Of a stretch of 64,000 bases of DNA, positions 36,934 to 50,830 are shown piece by piece. Each line of letters opens with the position of its first letter. Position 1 is the first letter of the stretch. The notes below the pieces were generated by a model. The model was not told the DNA's origin. It worked only from the letters and a program-made list of their open reading frames with translations, and made no database searches. Origin of the DNA: Bugula neritina. Taxonomy: Eukaryota; Bryozoa; Gymnolaemata; Cheilostomatida; Bugulidae. A program made the position numbers and the translations under genes. The DNA lies in the NCBI GenBank assembly GCA_964035545.1, contig OZ037771.1:3585128-3649127 (forward strand), written 5' to 3'.

Positions 36934-37400
36934 TTCCTCAGTCTCAGTTCTAAACCCACATGTTTGCCACAACTAGCTCTTATACCTGCATGTACAATAG
37001 AATAGTAATTTAAACTACCTGCTGTTTTAAAAAGGGAATTCATAATACTGATATGAGAGCAATAGCTTCAAGTTTAGCAAGTTACTTACTTTCAAAACTG
37101 TTGACAATGTCTGGCAATTCATCAACTCACACCAGCTCAGTCCACTCTAAATAATATGAACTTTAAATGATAATTTTCCTTGAAGGGTGAAACACAAATA
37201 GACATGAAAAGTAATTTAACAATTGAAAGCCACTTCAGAAGCATTTAGTTTAGTTTTTCATTAAACATTCCAACTTCTTGGCTAGCTGAACTTTTATTAT
37301 TATCAAAATAAAAGATAAAACTGTAAACATTTACTACCCAACTTGCTTTCGGTGCAATTCTTTGTTCCTAAAAATAGAAATATGATAATGCAGACATTAT

Positions 37401-37613
37401 AAAACTCATGTAAGTTTCTAATCGCCACCCCTGTGAGGAACCCCTGATGAAAGGGGTTTTTTAAGCAGGCTAAGGACATATTCATTTATGTTGCACAGGA
37501 GTAATTATTACTGGATGCTCTTAATTCTTAACATCTCCAATGGCCTATACTGGGGTTTGAACCCACGACTTTGTGTTTACTAGGCAAATGCTCTAACCCC
37601 TAAACTGCGGAGC
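37401..37613 (-). mobile_element. tRNA-headed SINE, copy 6
   Basis: The minus strand reads GCTCCGCAGTTTAGGGGTTA (head), then GGGTTTGAACCCC, GGAGATGTTAAGAATTAAGA, the ACCCCTTTCATCAGGGGTT hairpin and ACAGGGGTGGCGA. It lies just upstream of the GABA-B-like gene. Confidence 0.8.
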
Positions 37614-40600
37614 TTACAAGTTATATATGTGTATAGTAAAGCGTTAGTGAACAAACTAGATTTTTGAAAGTATGTAGTATTTAACTTATGCCTATTGAGT
37701 AAGCCACTTCTCCACTTTAGAGCTCATTGACTATGTTTTATAAATAAGAAACAACACTGAGTAATTCCAAATTTTATTAAAATAAGTAAATCCTTACCTG
37801 GGTACAGCGCTAACCTAGCACTTGCATTTCAATCGTTTACAGCAGCACTGTAATAATATGGCAACGTTTACTTATAATGTATTATATAGTTTACTGCATC
37901 AAAATAAACCAATAATATAGCAACAGTAGCTAGTTTTGCCAATAAAGTCCGGTTCAATGAAATTAAATATCGTAACATACAATTATATAGAAGTTATGAG
38001 CTTTATTAAGTATATAATTGAATTATATTATTATATTTAAGTACATTATAGTTAATAAATCCATTGCAGCAGTGCAATTAGGCTTTAGAATCAAGAAATT
38101 GTAAGAGCATATACACTATAAACAAAACAAGCATATTATACCATTTTCATACAAAATTGTTTTTCTCATGTTATCCAGGTAAAATCAAATAATAGTTATA
38201 AAGCAAACTCATGCCATTAAATAGTAGCAAGTAAGTTTGACATTACATTCCTTTGCCCATTGTGTATTATAATTCTAATTATTATGCAACTTATAAAGCT
38301 AATGTTTCAAGCAGTGTGGGGTTAATTTTGGCTGTACAATAGATATAATAAAACACTAAAAACACCCAATATGTGAGCAACATATTGCAGGCTATAGTTA
38401 AATTAATTTAGAAGCTATTATTCAACTGCAACTGTTATCATGAGACTTTAGTTAGTTATAACCACAACACAGGAAACAAATCTAGCTGCCCTATTTTTAA
38501 ATTAAACATTTCCTCTATAGAATATATTTTGGCGTGAGAGTTTTAATAGAGAAAACAATTTTTTCAACATCTGCAGCTTTTTGAATGCATTAATTTTTTC
38601 CTGTTGAAACACTCCTTAATATGCGCGGCACTTCACACACTACTTGTCAATTATCAAGTATGTACAGGAATAGGGCTGTAGCTGTGTATTGGCTACTAAG
38701 ATAACTTTGTAATCAGCTTTAAGTAAGAGCTCATATGTCAGATGGGAAGGTAAATCAATTTCAACTCCGGTACTATAATGCCTCGCATGATGTAGAATTA
38801 ATGTAATATATCTGCTGATTCCATTAGCTGAAAAGTCAAACTCATTGCTTGTAATGTTACCCTAAATTTAAGGAAAGTGAAATAATATCGGAGTTCTCTT
38901 CTCTTGAGTAACAATTAGAGGAAATGATGGCAATGAGGCTAAAAAGTGAAAATAAGGCTAAAAATAAGATTTGTTGATGACAAATTTAATAAAACGTCAT
39001 AATTCACAGTATTTAGATGTAGTAAAAACTGAAATTCAAAATTTACATATACATTAAAACAATAGCCAATTACATTCAGAAGAGCATATGTTGTCATAGC
39101 AACAACTTCAAACATTTTATTTTTACTATTAGGCTGTTGCTCCGAAAATTTCTCTTGCTGTAGACTATAGCGGCTGCATTTATATTGTTTAATGCAGTTT
39201 ATATTTTTATAATTATCAGTTACCCTCATAAATATTAGCATGGTGGACATTGTAGTACACTGTACGATAAAAATCAATAATAATAGCTATAACCTAATTT
39301 AACAGCAGAAATTACTGCAGTTTATTTGGTATTAGTTATTATAAACTCTATCAAATTAACTGTTTTGCCAAAATAAATTTGAATGGAGCAGGTGAAGTAT
39401 GTAGTGCATTAGAGTGTAGTGAGCATTTACATGGTTTTAATGCAACACACACATCAACACACACACACACCAACACACACACCAACTCACACACACCAAC
39501 ACACACATCAGCACACACCAACACACACATCAACACACACACACCAACACACACACCAACTCACACACACCAACACACACCAACACACACACCAACACGC
39601 ACACCAACACACACACCAACACGCACACCAACACACACACCAACACACACACCAACACACCCACTAACACCCACACCAACACACACACCAACACTCACAC
39701 CAACACACACCAACACGCACACCAACACTCACACCAACACTCACACCAACACACACATTCAAGTTCATGTAATATTTCTGTCAAAGAACTGGGATATAGC
39801 GTCTAATGTAGACAATGAGAGTACAACTCCCAACACTCTGTCAAAGTCTTTATCTTCTATGCAAACTGAGGATTGTGCTTTTCACTATGCTGAAAACATG
39901 GTTTGGGGTCTTCTGATTGTACCACATTATGATTGAATGTCCCTCCTGACATCCCAAATTGCCCTTCTATAGGACTAGAACCCATGTTCTACCACAATCA
40001 ATCAAAAGTCTAGACTGTAATACTAAAATTCTTAGTATTGACAACTACTGTTATACATAAAAAATAGTTTATGTCTTGCATATGTGGCTACAGGTATATC
40101 AAGGGCTATTTTTAACACTGACTTTTCAAAGAAAAATCAGATGTTTTACTGTTTACTAATAAAAAGAGAAACTCAGCCTGAAGTTATAGAAAAGCACATT
40201 TATCTCCTAGCAACTACTGAATATATAAAACTTCCATCAACTATAAATATTTTGAATGATATGTAGTCAATAAACAAATCCAGTGTTGCTACCAGCAAAG
40301 CAGATGTTGAACTTTAGCAGCTAGTTGGTAAATCAAATATGTCTACCACATCTTACATATATATAACCTCTCATAAAAGCATTCAATTCCCTTGCTTTTT
40401 ATTTTGAATATTTTCAGTAAAATAAAAAAATTCTTGTTATTATAACAATAATGTACCGATGCTAAATAGTTTTATAAAAAATACAGAAAATTACAGGCTT
40501 TTTGCCTTTTATATTTTAAAACCTACAACTTCTGTTCAAAATATCAACTTTGAAATAAAAATGCAAACAAAATATGTACATAATATTATGTTATCTTATA

Positions 40601-42442
40601 TATTTTGCATTATATTGAAACTTAGCTCAATCATTTATAAATTGTATTAATATTGTTACAGTATGCTTTTATTATTTTAGTTTGACGCCCATTATTCTTT
40701 ATACTTTATATTATATACATTACAAATGAAGAATTTGTTACACTGTAAAACATACCTGCAACCATTTAAGCTTCTTTCTTATGCTTCTACAACACTAAAT
40801 GTCTCCAATTTTATGTGCAGTGAGCTGTATATAATTAATCTAGCAAAACCAAGTTTGTTATTATTGGGTTGTTAATAGTAACAGAATAAGATACCATAAT
40901 TAATCTCTTCGTTATCTGTACAGTTATAATGCAAAAAGCGTTGTGTTTTATGTTGTGAAAATCAATTTTTCATTACTATGTCATTATAAAGTTGAAAGTG
41001 GCTTGTGACTTCTGATAAAATAAGATTCTCATTAAGATGAAAGCTAATATCTATGGCTTCAACTGAGCCAAACTAAAGCTTCACTTTGTAAAGTGTAAAA
41101 CGTGTAATATTTGAAAGCAGACTTGTATTAATATATCATAATAAATAGCATGCATGTCCAACAATCTATATAATTGCAGTAGAAGCTAATGAAAAGCTTG
41201 CTAATTAATTCAGATACAGAATTATGTAGGAACTTAGTATAAGAGGTTGGTGCAAACCATCCCTGGTCAACTGGGAATAAATATGGGAATATGTTACGTT
41301 GCAGATTAACAATGGAAACCTGACAATTTTGAAGACCTTCTCAATAGAATTAGCGCGTTCATGCCGTAATTTAAATTACTATATGGTTTTGGAGAAGTTA
41401 TAGATTTTCTGGAGTAAGTGTGCAGCGTCATAGCATGCTTTGTGTCTCATATATTATGTATAATTGTCAACAAAACATAAACAATGATTCATAATGAAAT
41501 AATGCAAAGATATAGCGTGACCTGCAGCTTGCCTGCATAAAATATTTGCTTTTTGAAATTACTCAATTGTAAAAGCTGTGTTAATTCATTGATGATTTCT
41601 ACTGAAAATTATCATTTTAAAATTGCATGCCAAACATTAGCATTATCATATTTATGTCTAAACTGCATTTTTTTTTCCCTTTTTTAGAAAGGGGTTTTAT
41701 AGTTAATTAAAAATGATTTTGAAAATGTTTGTAATGGTTTAAGTTATCTTCATAGCAGTCAATAGTGACAGGGGAATGAGTTAATTACTCAAATACATTT
41801 AACTATATTATATTTGTTGCCATATAACCAGTGTTATAAAAAGTTAAACCGGGCAAATTTTATGATTAGTATACAATACTCAATATGCTATACACATATT
41901 CTAAAAATATGCTTATATAATATAATTTAAATAGCTACTCAGTGAAGGTACCATATAGGCTACAAGCACATGAGTCTTTACCTCTACAATTTATCATTTT
42001 GAACTAAAAAACGGCATAATGGCTATTCTAATTTAATTTATTCTGTTTATATGTTTCATATGAGAGGAATAAGATCTTGTATATACAAAATCTCACAATG
42101 AAGCATTGTGTATGTGTACACTGCATGAATGCTTTCTCCACATATAAATGAATTTATCTTTCAGCATTGTGTATTCTGTAACATGCTGCATATACATACT
42201 ACGATGTAATTATGCTGTACTGCATCGAGTTAAATTGTGCTATCAATTAGTACTACAATTAAATATAATATCATAATGTATATTTGTTTTTTGTTAATAC
42301 TATGATTCTTTTTAAAATACATTACTGCTATTAAAGATTATGTTACACCGTAGCATGTGTTACAATGCTATGTTACTGTGTTATATTATACCATGTAAAA
42401 ATCAGTACACTGGAACTGTATTTGTAATATTTGTATACCCTA
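37614..42442. other. Gene-poor AT-rich region
   Basis: No exon with supported coding character. It holds the CA-rich array at 39446-39763 and a very degenerate SINE-like stretch at about 39870-40020. The upstream regulatory DNA of the GABA-B-like gene may lie in its left part. Confidence 0.55.
39446..39763. repeat. CA-rich minisatellite (ACACACCAACAC units)
   Basis: Repeats of ACACACACCAAC with CACGC and CACTC variants. The Thr-His-rich open frames here, including a 185-codon one, come from the repeat. Confidence 0.9.
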
Positions 42443-42537
42443 ATGGCTGTGTTGTCAGCTCTCCTGAGCTGCCAGCGTGTGTATGGCAGCATAGTTGCTA
42501 GACAAGTGTCTAACCTCTACTCAGTTACTCAATACAG
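42443..42537 (+). CDS. Candidate first coding exon, mitochondrial-presequence-like
   Basis: An ATG opens 31 codons to a clean donor (TACAG then GTTTAAG). The peptide starts MAVLSALLSCQRVYGSIVAR, has four arginines and no acidic residue, and looks like a mitochondrial targeting presequence. I found no in-frame downstream exon; a second short open stretch with a donor (43058-43122, starting MKFILQQLSEFGTLSRRL) does not join in phase. It may be chance. Confidence 0.2.
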
Positions 42538-44150
42538 GTTTAAGCATCACTATTCTGCTTGCATTATATTTGCTGTTTTGAATAGAATTTGTGTTTACAA
42601 GCAATTTGAAGCGTGCCAGCATGACTTTGTGCATCTATTGCCATTTCAACTGCCAGTTTGTAGTCATTGAAGCAGCGATAGAGAATTATAGTTCAATTTA
42701 CCAAAACTTGATAAATAATTCAACTTTTTCTACATCCACCTGAGACCATGATTCAATAGTTGTGATGCAGACATGACTATATGGGCTTGAGTTGGTAATC
42801 TCAGAGTTAATGAATAAAATATTAACTCCCCACAAGCGCACCAAAAACATGCTGTAAAAAGCTTGTTGCCCGTGCCAACACATTGTTGACTAGAAAACTG
42901 ATAAATTAAATTTTATGCTGGTAGTCTGCACTAGACAGTAACGGAGTGAGACGGTTGTGTGGCATTCACTGGAGAGAAGAGAGGGACTGAAGTTGTGGCT
43001 AATGTATGTTGGGTTTCTTTGACAAAGAGCGTTGATCGACATGTTCGTTCGTTGTCATGAAATTCATCTTACAGCAGCTGAGTGAGTTTGGTACATTAAG
43101 CCGTAGGTTGATGAATGAACAGGTACATGTATTATAAAATTAGACTGAGTTTCAGGTTATTGGTATTAGAAAGTTACTAGGTAGTTTACAGAGTATATTA
43201 TCCTTCATTGTGGTCATAACACGTATGTAAGGCTATATGAACTACTTAGGATAATTTAAAAAGGTTATATTTATGCACTGTTTATACAGGCTATTGTATA
43301 TAGTTGAAATTTCTAAAACAAAAATTGTAAGACTTTAGTAAACAATGAGTAATCACTGCCACGTATTTCCTTTGACATCATCAATTAGCTGTTTGAAAAT
43401 CAAATTTATAGTTTTGCTTGTTGAGTGGCTCAGTTTACAGTTCAGAGCTTCATGTATTTATCAAATATCAAATGCTCTTTGCGAAACATGACATTTAATT
43501 GAATTTATGAAATAAATATTTACATAATGTGTATTGGAACATGATACACTGTACTTAAGAGCAGTAGTGAAGAAATACTTGAGATAGCCTAAGTCTTTTT
43601 TAAGTAAATTTTGGTTTGGGTCGAGGGTTGAAATTCTTGCAAAAACATAACTTCTATTGCTACATTTTAAATCTAGAACACAGGCTTTTTTCAATTTTTC
43701 TGTTACTGCACCGACCTCATACATTTGTGCTAATTTTATTATAATTATCAATTGGACAATCAACGATGCATTGTAATAATATTTTATTATATCTCCAAAC
43801 AAACCAGTCATACATCATGAGTATGGTCACTTCTCATCATGCGTTACACTACTCAACCAATAGCTGCATGCATAGGCTACTTATATTATAGGCTTTTTAT
43901 ATACTAGTCTACTACATAGAGAAATTCATCTTTTATAGGAAATTAGGAAACTTTCTCAGACTACTGCTCAGTGCTTTATGTCTATTAAAGTCTAGCAGAT
44001 GTTGCTCTCGGCTGACGTCTGACGTAGGTTTCACCTGCATTATATACAACAACTTTGAAATTAACCGTATTGCACCCTGTAGTAGTTAGTTTTAAATAAT
44101 ATAATATATATTAACACATTTTAGATCCAGTTAGTTGATAATAATTTTAT

Positions 44151-44675
44151 TTATAGTATGTTTGCTTTATTCACTCCTAAAATTCTTTCTAGCATTTGGC
44201 AGTTTTGACGCTCCCTGTTGACTTTAGCAGTCTTTCTGAGATAAGCTCTTTTCAAAGTGCCATTATTGACTAAATAGGCATCATTCCAACAATCCACATT
44301 CCGCTGCCGATGATCACCTAAAACTATTTGAGTTATCTTCTCGACTAACTTATTGTTTTCATTGTTAATTTTTTTCAGTTCAACATCTTTTTCTCTCAGT
44401 CTTTTCAAATTAAAATAGTCTTCAGAGTTAATTATGGGAGGCCTGCTGTCTACCTGAGGCTTGGCGTTTACAATTTTCTCTACATGCTTGCGTAATTTCG
44501 ACTCCTCCCAGAAGTATTTTGAATACAGCTGACTCTGGCAAGATCTTAGCACTGGACCACACTGCAACCCTAGCAGAAACGATTTGGTTGACTCTGATGA
44601 ATCTGCTACAGAGTTGGTGGTATTAGTTGTTGCATTGTTTATTGTAACTTTACCCAATGAAGTTTTTCTGTACAT
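44151..44675 (-). CDS. CFAP97D1: CFAP97-domain protein (CFAP97D1/D2-like), intronless
   Basis: One uninterrupted 174-residue frame starting at the ATG 44675-44673. The core matches the CFAP97/hemingway domain: KPQVDSRPPI at about 72-81, a coiled stretch LKRLREKDVELKKINNEN, then a VDCWN element and a basic NRERQNCQMLERI helix. CFAP97D proteins are small cilium- and sperm-axoneme-associated factors of similar length. The lack of introns contrasts with every other gene here and suggests a retrocopy or a compact ancestral gene. A minus-strand AATAAA at 44151-44146 begins on the last base of the TAA stop. D1 and D2 cannot be told apart by eye. Confidence 0.7.
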   Translation of the reverse strand: MYRKTSLGKVTINNATTNTTNSVADSSESTKSFLLGLQCGPVLRSCQSQLYSKYFWEESKLRKHVEKIVNAKPQVDSRPPIINSEDYFNLKRLREKDVELKKINNENNKLVEKITQIVLGDHRQRNVDCWNDAYLVNNGTLKRAYLRKTAKVNRERQNCQMLERILGVNKANIL

Positions 44676-46811
44676 TGCAAAGGAGCTACGACATAACTTT
44701 CTAGTTTATAGCATACGACGATTATACATTTTTATAGCGGTTGGCCTAACGTAAAAATAAGCTATTTCATTAGCTAATTAAGGCAATGGCTTCACATTAC
44801 AAACATTTTTGTAGTTTAATTCTATGCAATCTCTTTTCTTAATTATAAAAGTATGCAAATAGTAATTATATGCAAAAGAACTTTTATATACATAAACTAT
44901 TATAAAGTGTATATATAACAGTGAAAAGAAGCAATAAATATATTTTTTAAAAATATGAAACTCATTGCTACATTTTATTTCAGAACATCACAAAAAATAT
45001 TTCACTTTATTCTTTCAGTTTAGTAATATGTTATAATTATAAGTGTTGAGTTGGAGACTGATGCCATCTTGTGTATGTTATATATTAGGATAAAATTGGT
45101 AGAGTTGTAGTTGACAAAACTGCTATATTTTACGTATGTAGAAGAAGAGAAAGGACGAGAAAAAGTATGGTGGGTAATATAACAAAGTATTCGTACAGAG
45201 AGAAGACAATTAATAATATGGTTATTTGCTAGTTATAAATGTTCATTGTCACAACAGCATAAGATTGTATTCTATCAACAATAAGCATATTACTTAGCTT
45301 TGGATATACTTTACTAAATACTAAGTAAAAGTTAATGGCTAGTAAATAATTTGCAGATATTTAACCTGTTTGTCTATTAACTTAAAAATGCAAACAATTA
45401 CATTTCATATAAAACAAATTTGCCGCATTGCTGTGCTGCTATATTAGCTATACAAACGACTGCTTTTCTGTTGACCTAAGGCTAAGTTTACAAGTTGTCT
45501 GATCTGATAAAAAAAAACTTCCAACATTTCAAAGAGCTTCGTGCTGTTGATTATTGATTAATCAGCATTCAACAAAACCCAAGTGGGACTATATTTAATA
45601 GGGCCTACTTCGCTATAGAATACTCATATTATAGCCTACTTTGCTATAGCACACTCACACAGTCAAGCATAGCATATAATATACCAGTACTATACCAATA
45701 AATATAACAGTCATGAACCAAATGTTATACAGCATTTGTTTTAGGTTGGTAAATTAAATAGTATAGTCTCATATTGAAACATACTAGTGTGGTTTTTAAA
45801 TTCATAAAAAGTATGACCCAATACTTGATGCAACTTTAACGGCATTTTTATGTGTACTGTTATAGCATAAATAATTGATATGAGAGGATATTAAATAAGC
45901 TTTTCACTAAAATCCATAATATTATATCATAAGTTTTAATATTTCTATTTATATTGCTTTATACAGAGCTCTACATTATTTATTGTTACTTATAACTGAT
46001 TTGATACCTTTTCTCTTTATAGTACGATAGCCTAGAACACAATGTGATATAATATAACAATTTACAGTAAAATACAATAGGATATTATAACAAAATACTA
46101 TAAAATACAAGGCAAAATAATACAATACTATACTATGCAACAAAGTTGTATTTTGGTATAATTATAGCTATATAAGCTATCAATGAGAAAGCCATTAAAT
46201 GCTTTTGGCTACATTTATTGTAGCTATTTTTATGTATGTTATGTTTTGATTTGCTTTGTACCATTCAACTAGATTGCATGTCTAACACGCAATAATATAT
46301 ATTTGTCATAACGTTACAAATGAAGTCATACTTTGACAACCTGTTGTTTATTACAATACTAGCTGCAACAGTGTACCTATATAGCTCGTCACGTGTGATT
46401 TGATAAACAATAATAGCACCTATATTGTATCAATCAACTGCACAGCCATATAATTTGGTGTATTGTAGCCCAATTAAATACTCAAGGCTCATTGTTCATA
46501 ACTTTTTATAAAAAATCAACAGCCTTTGAAGTACTCTCTAATAATTATTATACTATTCTTTTCGTTATTGAGTTTTGACAATACAAATCTTATGGAAAGT
46601 GTGTTATTTTTCTATTACATAAAATTAGAACAAAGATGCAATGACTTGTTCACGTATATGCATGGTTTCACAAAACAGTATTTGAATAAGAAAGCATAGC
46701 CATACCAGTATTATTCAACTAAATTGAAAGGAAACTGGGGCCTAGCCTAGCTATGAAAAATTGTAAAAATAAGCTAAATCTGTAAGGTTTAGCCTAACTT
46801 TTATTGGAGAC
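44676..46811. other. Intergenic; right part duplicated upstream of the second torsin
   Basis: No gene seen. From about 45930 on it resembles 50830-51610, for example TTTATTGTTACTTATAACTG, ATTGTATCAATCA and TTTTGAATAAG-like blocks in the same order. Confidence 0.6.
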
Positions 46812-49800
46812 ATGCTACTTAAATATGCAGTTTTTATATTGCTACTCTTGTGTGGTTTTACAAGTGTACAAAGTTGCTTAAGTACACTTTTAGGAAGAGC
46901 AGATGGTTCTTGTGAAGATTGGATTGAAACAAAAGGTTCAAGTAAGTATTTTAGAAAACTTTTGACAAGCTATGAATAATATAATTAACTTGTTATTTTG
47001 ACATTTACTTATAAAAATGTAGGCGCAGTCAGATAAAATGTTTCATTTATTACAGAAGTAGAGTGGGCACTGGAGACTAAACTGGTTGGACAACATTTGG
47101 CTGTAGATACAATAGTGAAATCTATAAATGGCCATTTCAAAGCTAATCAGAAAAAAGCTCTAGTGCTTTCTTTTCAAGGCTCCACAGGCACTGGAAAGAC
47201 TTTTGCTGCTCAAACTATTGTTAAAAACCTGTACAAAGAAAAACTGGAAAGCAAATATGTTCATTGGTTTAAGGGAACAGAACTATTTACAAGAGAAGAT
47301 AAAATAAAAGATTACCAGGTTTGTGTGTTCTTGTAAAAAACAATTATGATACAAGACAATAGATTTTTTTTCTGTCTTTATATATAATTGATGATAAACT
47401 TTTTCCTAAAAAAATTGTTGGGTGCAAAAGTATAAGAAATTGTAGGATTTATATTCTAACATGAAAAATGACATAATTAAAACAAAATGAATAGCGATTG
47501 CAAATGATACTAAATTAATGCTTAAATTAGGTAACTTTTATTTTTAATCATTATTTGTGTTATTGTTTTAACCATAATGTGTTATCTTGAATTTATTACT
47601 CAATATTATACTTATTTTCTAGGATCAGATCAGAGACTGGATTAAAGGGAATTTAACGCTATGTCCAAATCAAATATTCATTTTGGATGAAGTTGAGAAG
47701 ATGCCTGAAGGAGTCCTCGATGTTCTGAAGCCGTTTGTAGATTTCGCGGAACCAGTGGGAGGTGTTGAGTACAGGAAGGCTATCTACATCCTGTTGGGGT
47801 AAGCTGCCTATCACTGGATAATTGGGCACACTTTAATTTGAATGTATTAAAAATATCTGTATTCCTAAAATGCTGAGTAAAAATGAGCAATTTCAAAATG
47901 TATTACTTTTTTATAAAATTTGTCACTATAACCGACATTTTTTCTCGAGCTAACCATGTTTAAAAGACCATTTGCAATTAGATACATTTTTTGCACTATG
48001 CTTTACATCAGTCCATTACAATTTACTCAGAGTTCAGACAGATGGATTACAAAATTGGTAGGTACAGCTAGGTCAGTATAATGTAACACAAATTATATTA
48101 TATAATACCATTATGCATGTGTTTACAGAAATGCAGGCAGCAGCTTTCTCTATAAGGTAGCATTGGATCATTTTCTCGCTGGAGAAAATCGTGAAGGCCT
48201 CAAGTTATCCGACACAGAAACTGAACTGTGGAGGGAATCTTACTATGAGCAAGGTTGGTTGCAAACATTCAGTTATCAGTTAAGAGAGCTTGTACGTAAG
48301 AAAGTATTTCAACAGTTTGACAAAATACATAAGACTAGTCAAGAAGATTTATCGACATGTATTCGTAATAGGCTTATGCATGAGCATTTTCAATTTTTCA
48401 GAATTAGCATATAAAATCTATAAGGCCAAGCTATATGCATGAGCTATAGGCCTATATGCATTCATGAGTTTAAAGCTTATTGTTAAATGAATAGGTTCAT
48501 ACCGTATATTTTGGTTACTTAGGTGGACTAAAAAATTCTAGTCTGATTAAATCACATTTGATATCAGCACATGTGCCATTCTTACCTTTGGAAAGGAACC
48601 ATGTTATAAGATGTATACGTGAGGAGATTACCTCAAGAGGCATTATATCTAGAAAAACAATTGAGAAGGTAACTCAGCAAGTAATGAGTGAATTAACTTT
48701 TAAACCTTCAAAAGAAGAGCCAATTTATTCCTCTAGTGGATGTAAGCGAATATATGAGAAAGTTAATTTAGCTTTGGAAGATTTTGATATATACTAATTC
48801 CTATAAACATTTGTATTTTTCAATTTTTTTATCATATAATATTTTTTGTTTTGTACTATATATCCAAGACACTTATAGCCTATTATGATTCTGAAATCCA
48901 GTTTGCTTTTTTCTCTCGCTTCAACTGTTTATAAGCCAGATATTGCGGAGCACCCTTAATTGTAACCATGAAAAGTATTTAGCCTTTTTATCTCTATGCC
49001 CAACACTTTTACCGATTTCTTTAATATACCTCTTTCAAACCACTTTATAGACATAATGCTAATTTTAGTTACATTTAGTTGAGATTGAACAAAGATATAT
49101 GAGCATGAATTTTATACTCTGACTATTATTATGATAACATGAATGCTTAAACTCAAAACACAAAAACAATGCCCGCAGCTAATAAAATTATACCAAACTG
49201 CAAATTGAGTTGAAAATTTGACATCTATAGGCCTACTAACATTTTATATTTCTAATCTATTAAGTTTCTTTGTTTTATAAACTTCATAGCCTTAGCTATA
49301 TATTACATGATACTTTCAAAGCACTAAAACTTGTGGCCATAAAGAATCAATTTACTGGAGAGTGCAGATTTACAAACATAAAACATTTTCGCAAAACAGC
49401 TTTTGTGGAAGTAAATTCTTTTATGTGGTAAGCAATTTTTACTGAAGCTTGTATATTACTTATAATGCCAACAGTTTATAAGTAAACATCCATTTTGCAT
49501 CAGGAGAATGCAAACCTTCAGATGCTTTTAACTATTTTAATAAAACTCTCAAATATTGCAAAATATAGCAATCAAAACTGAGTTAGCTTTTTAAAGTGGG
49601 CATGATCAAATTAAGGCATTATTCAATATGGCTGAATTATATAGATGCTTAGAAATGACCTTGGTTATTTCAGAAGCTGTACATTTCATTGCTCACAACT
49701 ATACATTGAAATGTACATTGGTTGTTATTATTTAATTTTCTTCACTATAACCAATGACTGAATTATGAACACATTAATGCTGTACTACAATATAAAATTT

Positions 49801-50600
49801 CACCAGAAGATTAAAAGTTTATAACTAAAGTTTTCTTGGTTTATCACTGCTCAATGTTGCATAATCATTATTTATAAAACTTTCATAGCTTATCTATGTA
49901 CGTAAAGCATTTTTCCTATTGCCACAATTGTTAGCACCATATGACAAGCTGTCTTTTTCATGCTACATGTTTTCATGAATATAAAAAATCAAAGATTTTC
50001 TCATTGAAGCCACCCATTATATTCATATAGCTATACAGTAATTGTTAGAAGTTTACAACCATCACAATATAACTTCCAATAGCCATGGTGCTGCAAAAAG
50101 CCATCAGCAATCTCTGCTTTCCTATTCAGTATAATATAGTGCTCTAGCATTATGTGAAAGGCTATACATAATGCTGAAAATACTGCACCGTTACAAAGAA
50201 TTGGACTAGATAAAGCTTGTAATAACAAACATTCCCACAATGATGGGATTGTAATCATGTTTGAAAAACTGCAGCAGTAGGTTGAAGGGCTTTTATTATT
50301 CACATTTTAGCTATGCTCTAATTATAAGAATAAAAAATGAAAATAAGCAGCTCAATGAACTAAAACTCAATGGAGCAACAAGCTCATCACCCACAAGTCA
50401 GTTATGTAAAAGAATTAAAGCTACAATTTTTGAGAATTTCTTATGAGGGCGACCTTAATTGTGCTGTGTTGGTTCCCTGAATTGATAAAACTTCATTTTA
50501 CTTCATACAGGTTACAGACTTTCAGCCCACTTGTTAGTATAAGACAATTATGCAAATATCACAATCTTTAGGTTTTATATTAAACTTAAATAACTGAATT
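45930..50600. repeat. Torsin segmental duplication, copy 1
   Basis: Includes torsin gene 1 and its flanks. The 3' flank contains AAGACAATTATGCAAATATC at about 50540-50560, repeated at about 56750-56770 in copy 2. The extent was judged by eye from matching blocks, so the edges are approximate. Confidence 0.6.
46812..48797 (+). CDS. TOR1A: Torsin, ER-lumenal AAA+ ATPase (copy 1, intact)
   Basis: Exons 46812-46941, 47056-47318, 47623-47798, 48129-48253 and 48523-48797 give 322 residues, close to human torsin-1A (332). A signal peptide (FILLLLCGFTSVQS) directs it to the ER. LVGQHLA precedes Walker A GSTGTGKT (85-92). Walker B is IFILDE (D153, E154), sensor 1 is near N191, and the torsin-specific GCK motif is at 304-306. 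Torsins act on the nuclear envelope and ER with membrane activators of the LAP1/LULL1 type. Most torsins have GKN in Walker A; here it is the canonical GKT. The symbol marks the family; one-to-one orthology with TOR1A is not claimed. Confidence 0.88.
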
Positions 50601-50830
50601 GAATATTAGTCAATATCACACGAGGGCAATGTGTAACACTAGTACTAATAATTAAATACAAATATAACTATTAAACGCACTTGGTAAATAACTATTTAAC
50701 TATTAACTGTTATGCGTAAAATCAAAATTGAGATCATGTTATATAAGCTTTCTCCTAAATTTGATATTATATAATATAATTATTTATATTATATATTTAT
50801 TTATAATAGTTTGATTCATATTATTTTATT
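48798..50830. other. Spacer between the torsin genes
   Basis: AT-rich, no gene seen. It is the 3' flank of torsin copy 1, and parts recur after torsin copy 2 (55820-56830). Confidence 0.6.

Noticed and set aside
39379-39936. 185-codon Thr-His-rich frame
   Set aside because: CA-rich minisatellite; no splice structure or codon pattern of a gene.
39870-40020. Seventh SINE copy on the minus strand
   Set aside because: Only weak matches to the SINE head and body; too degenerate to support.
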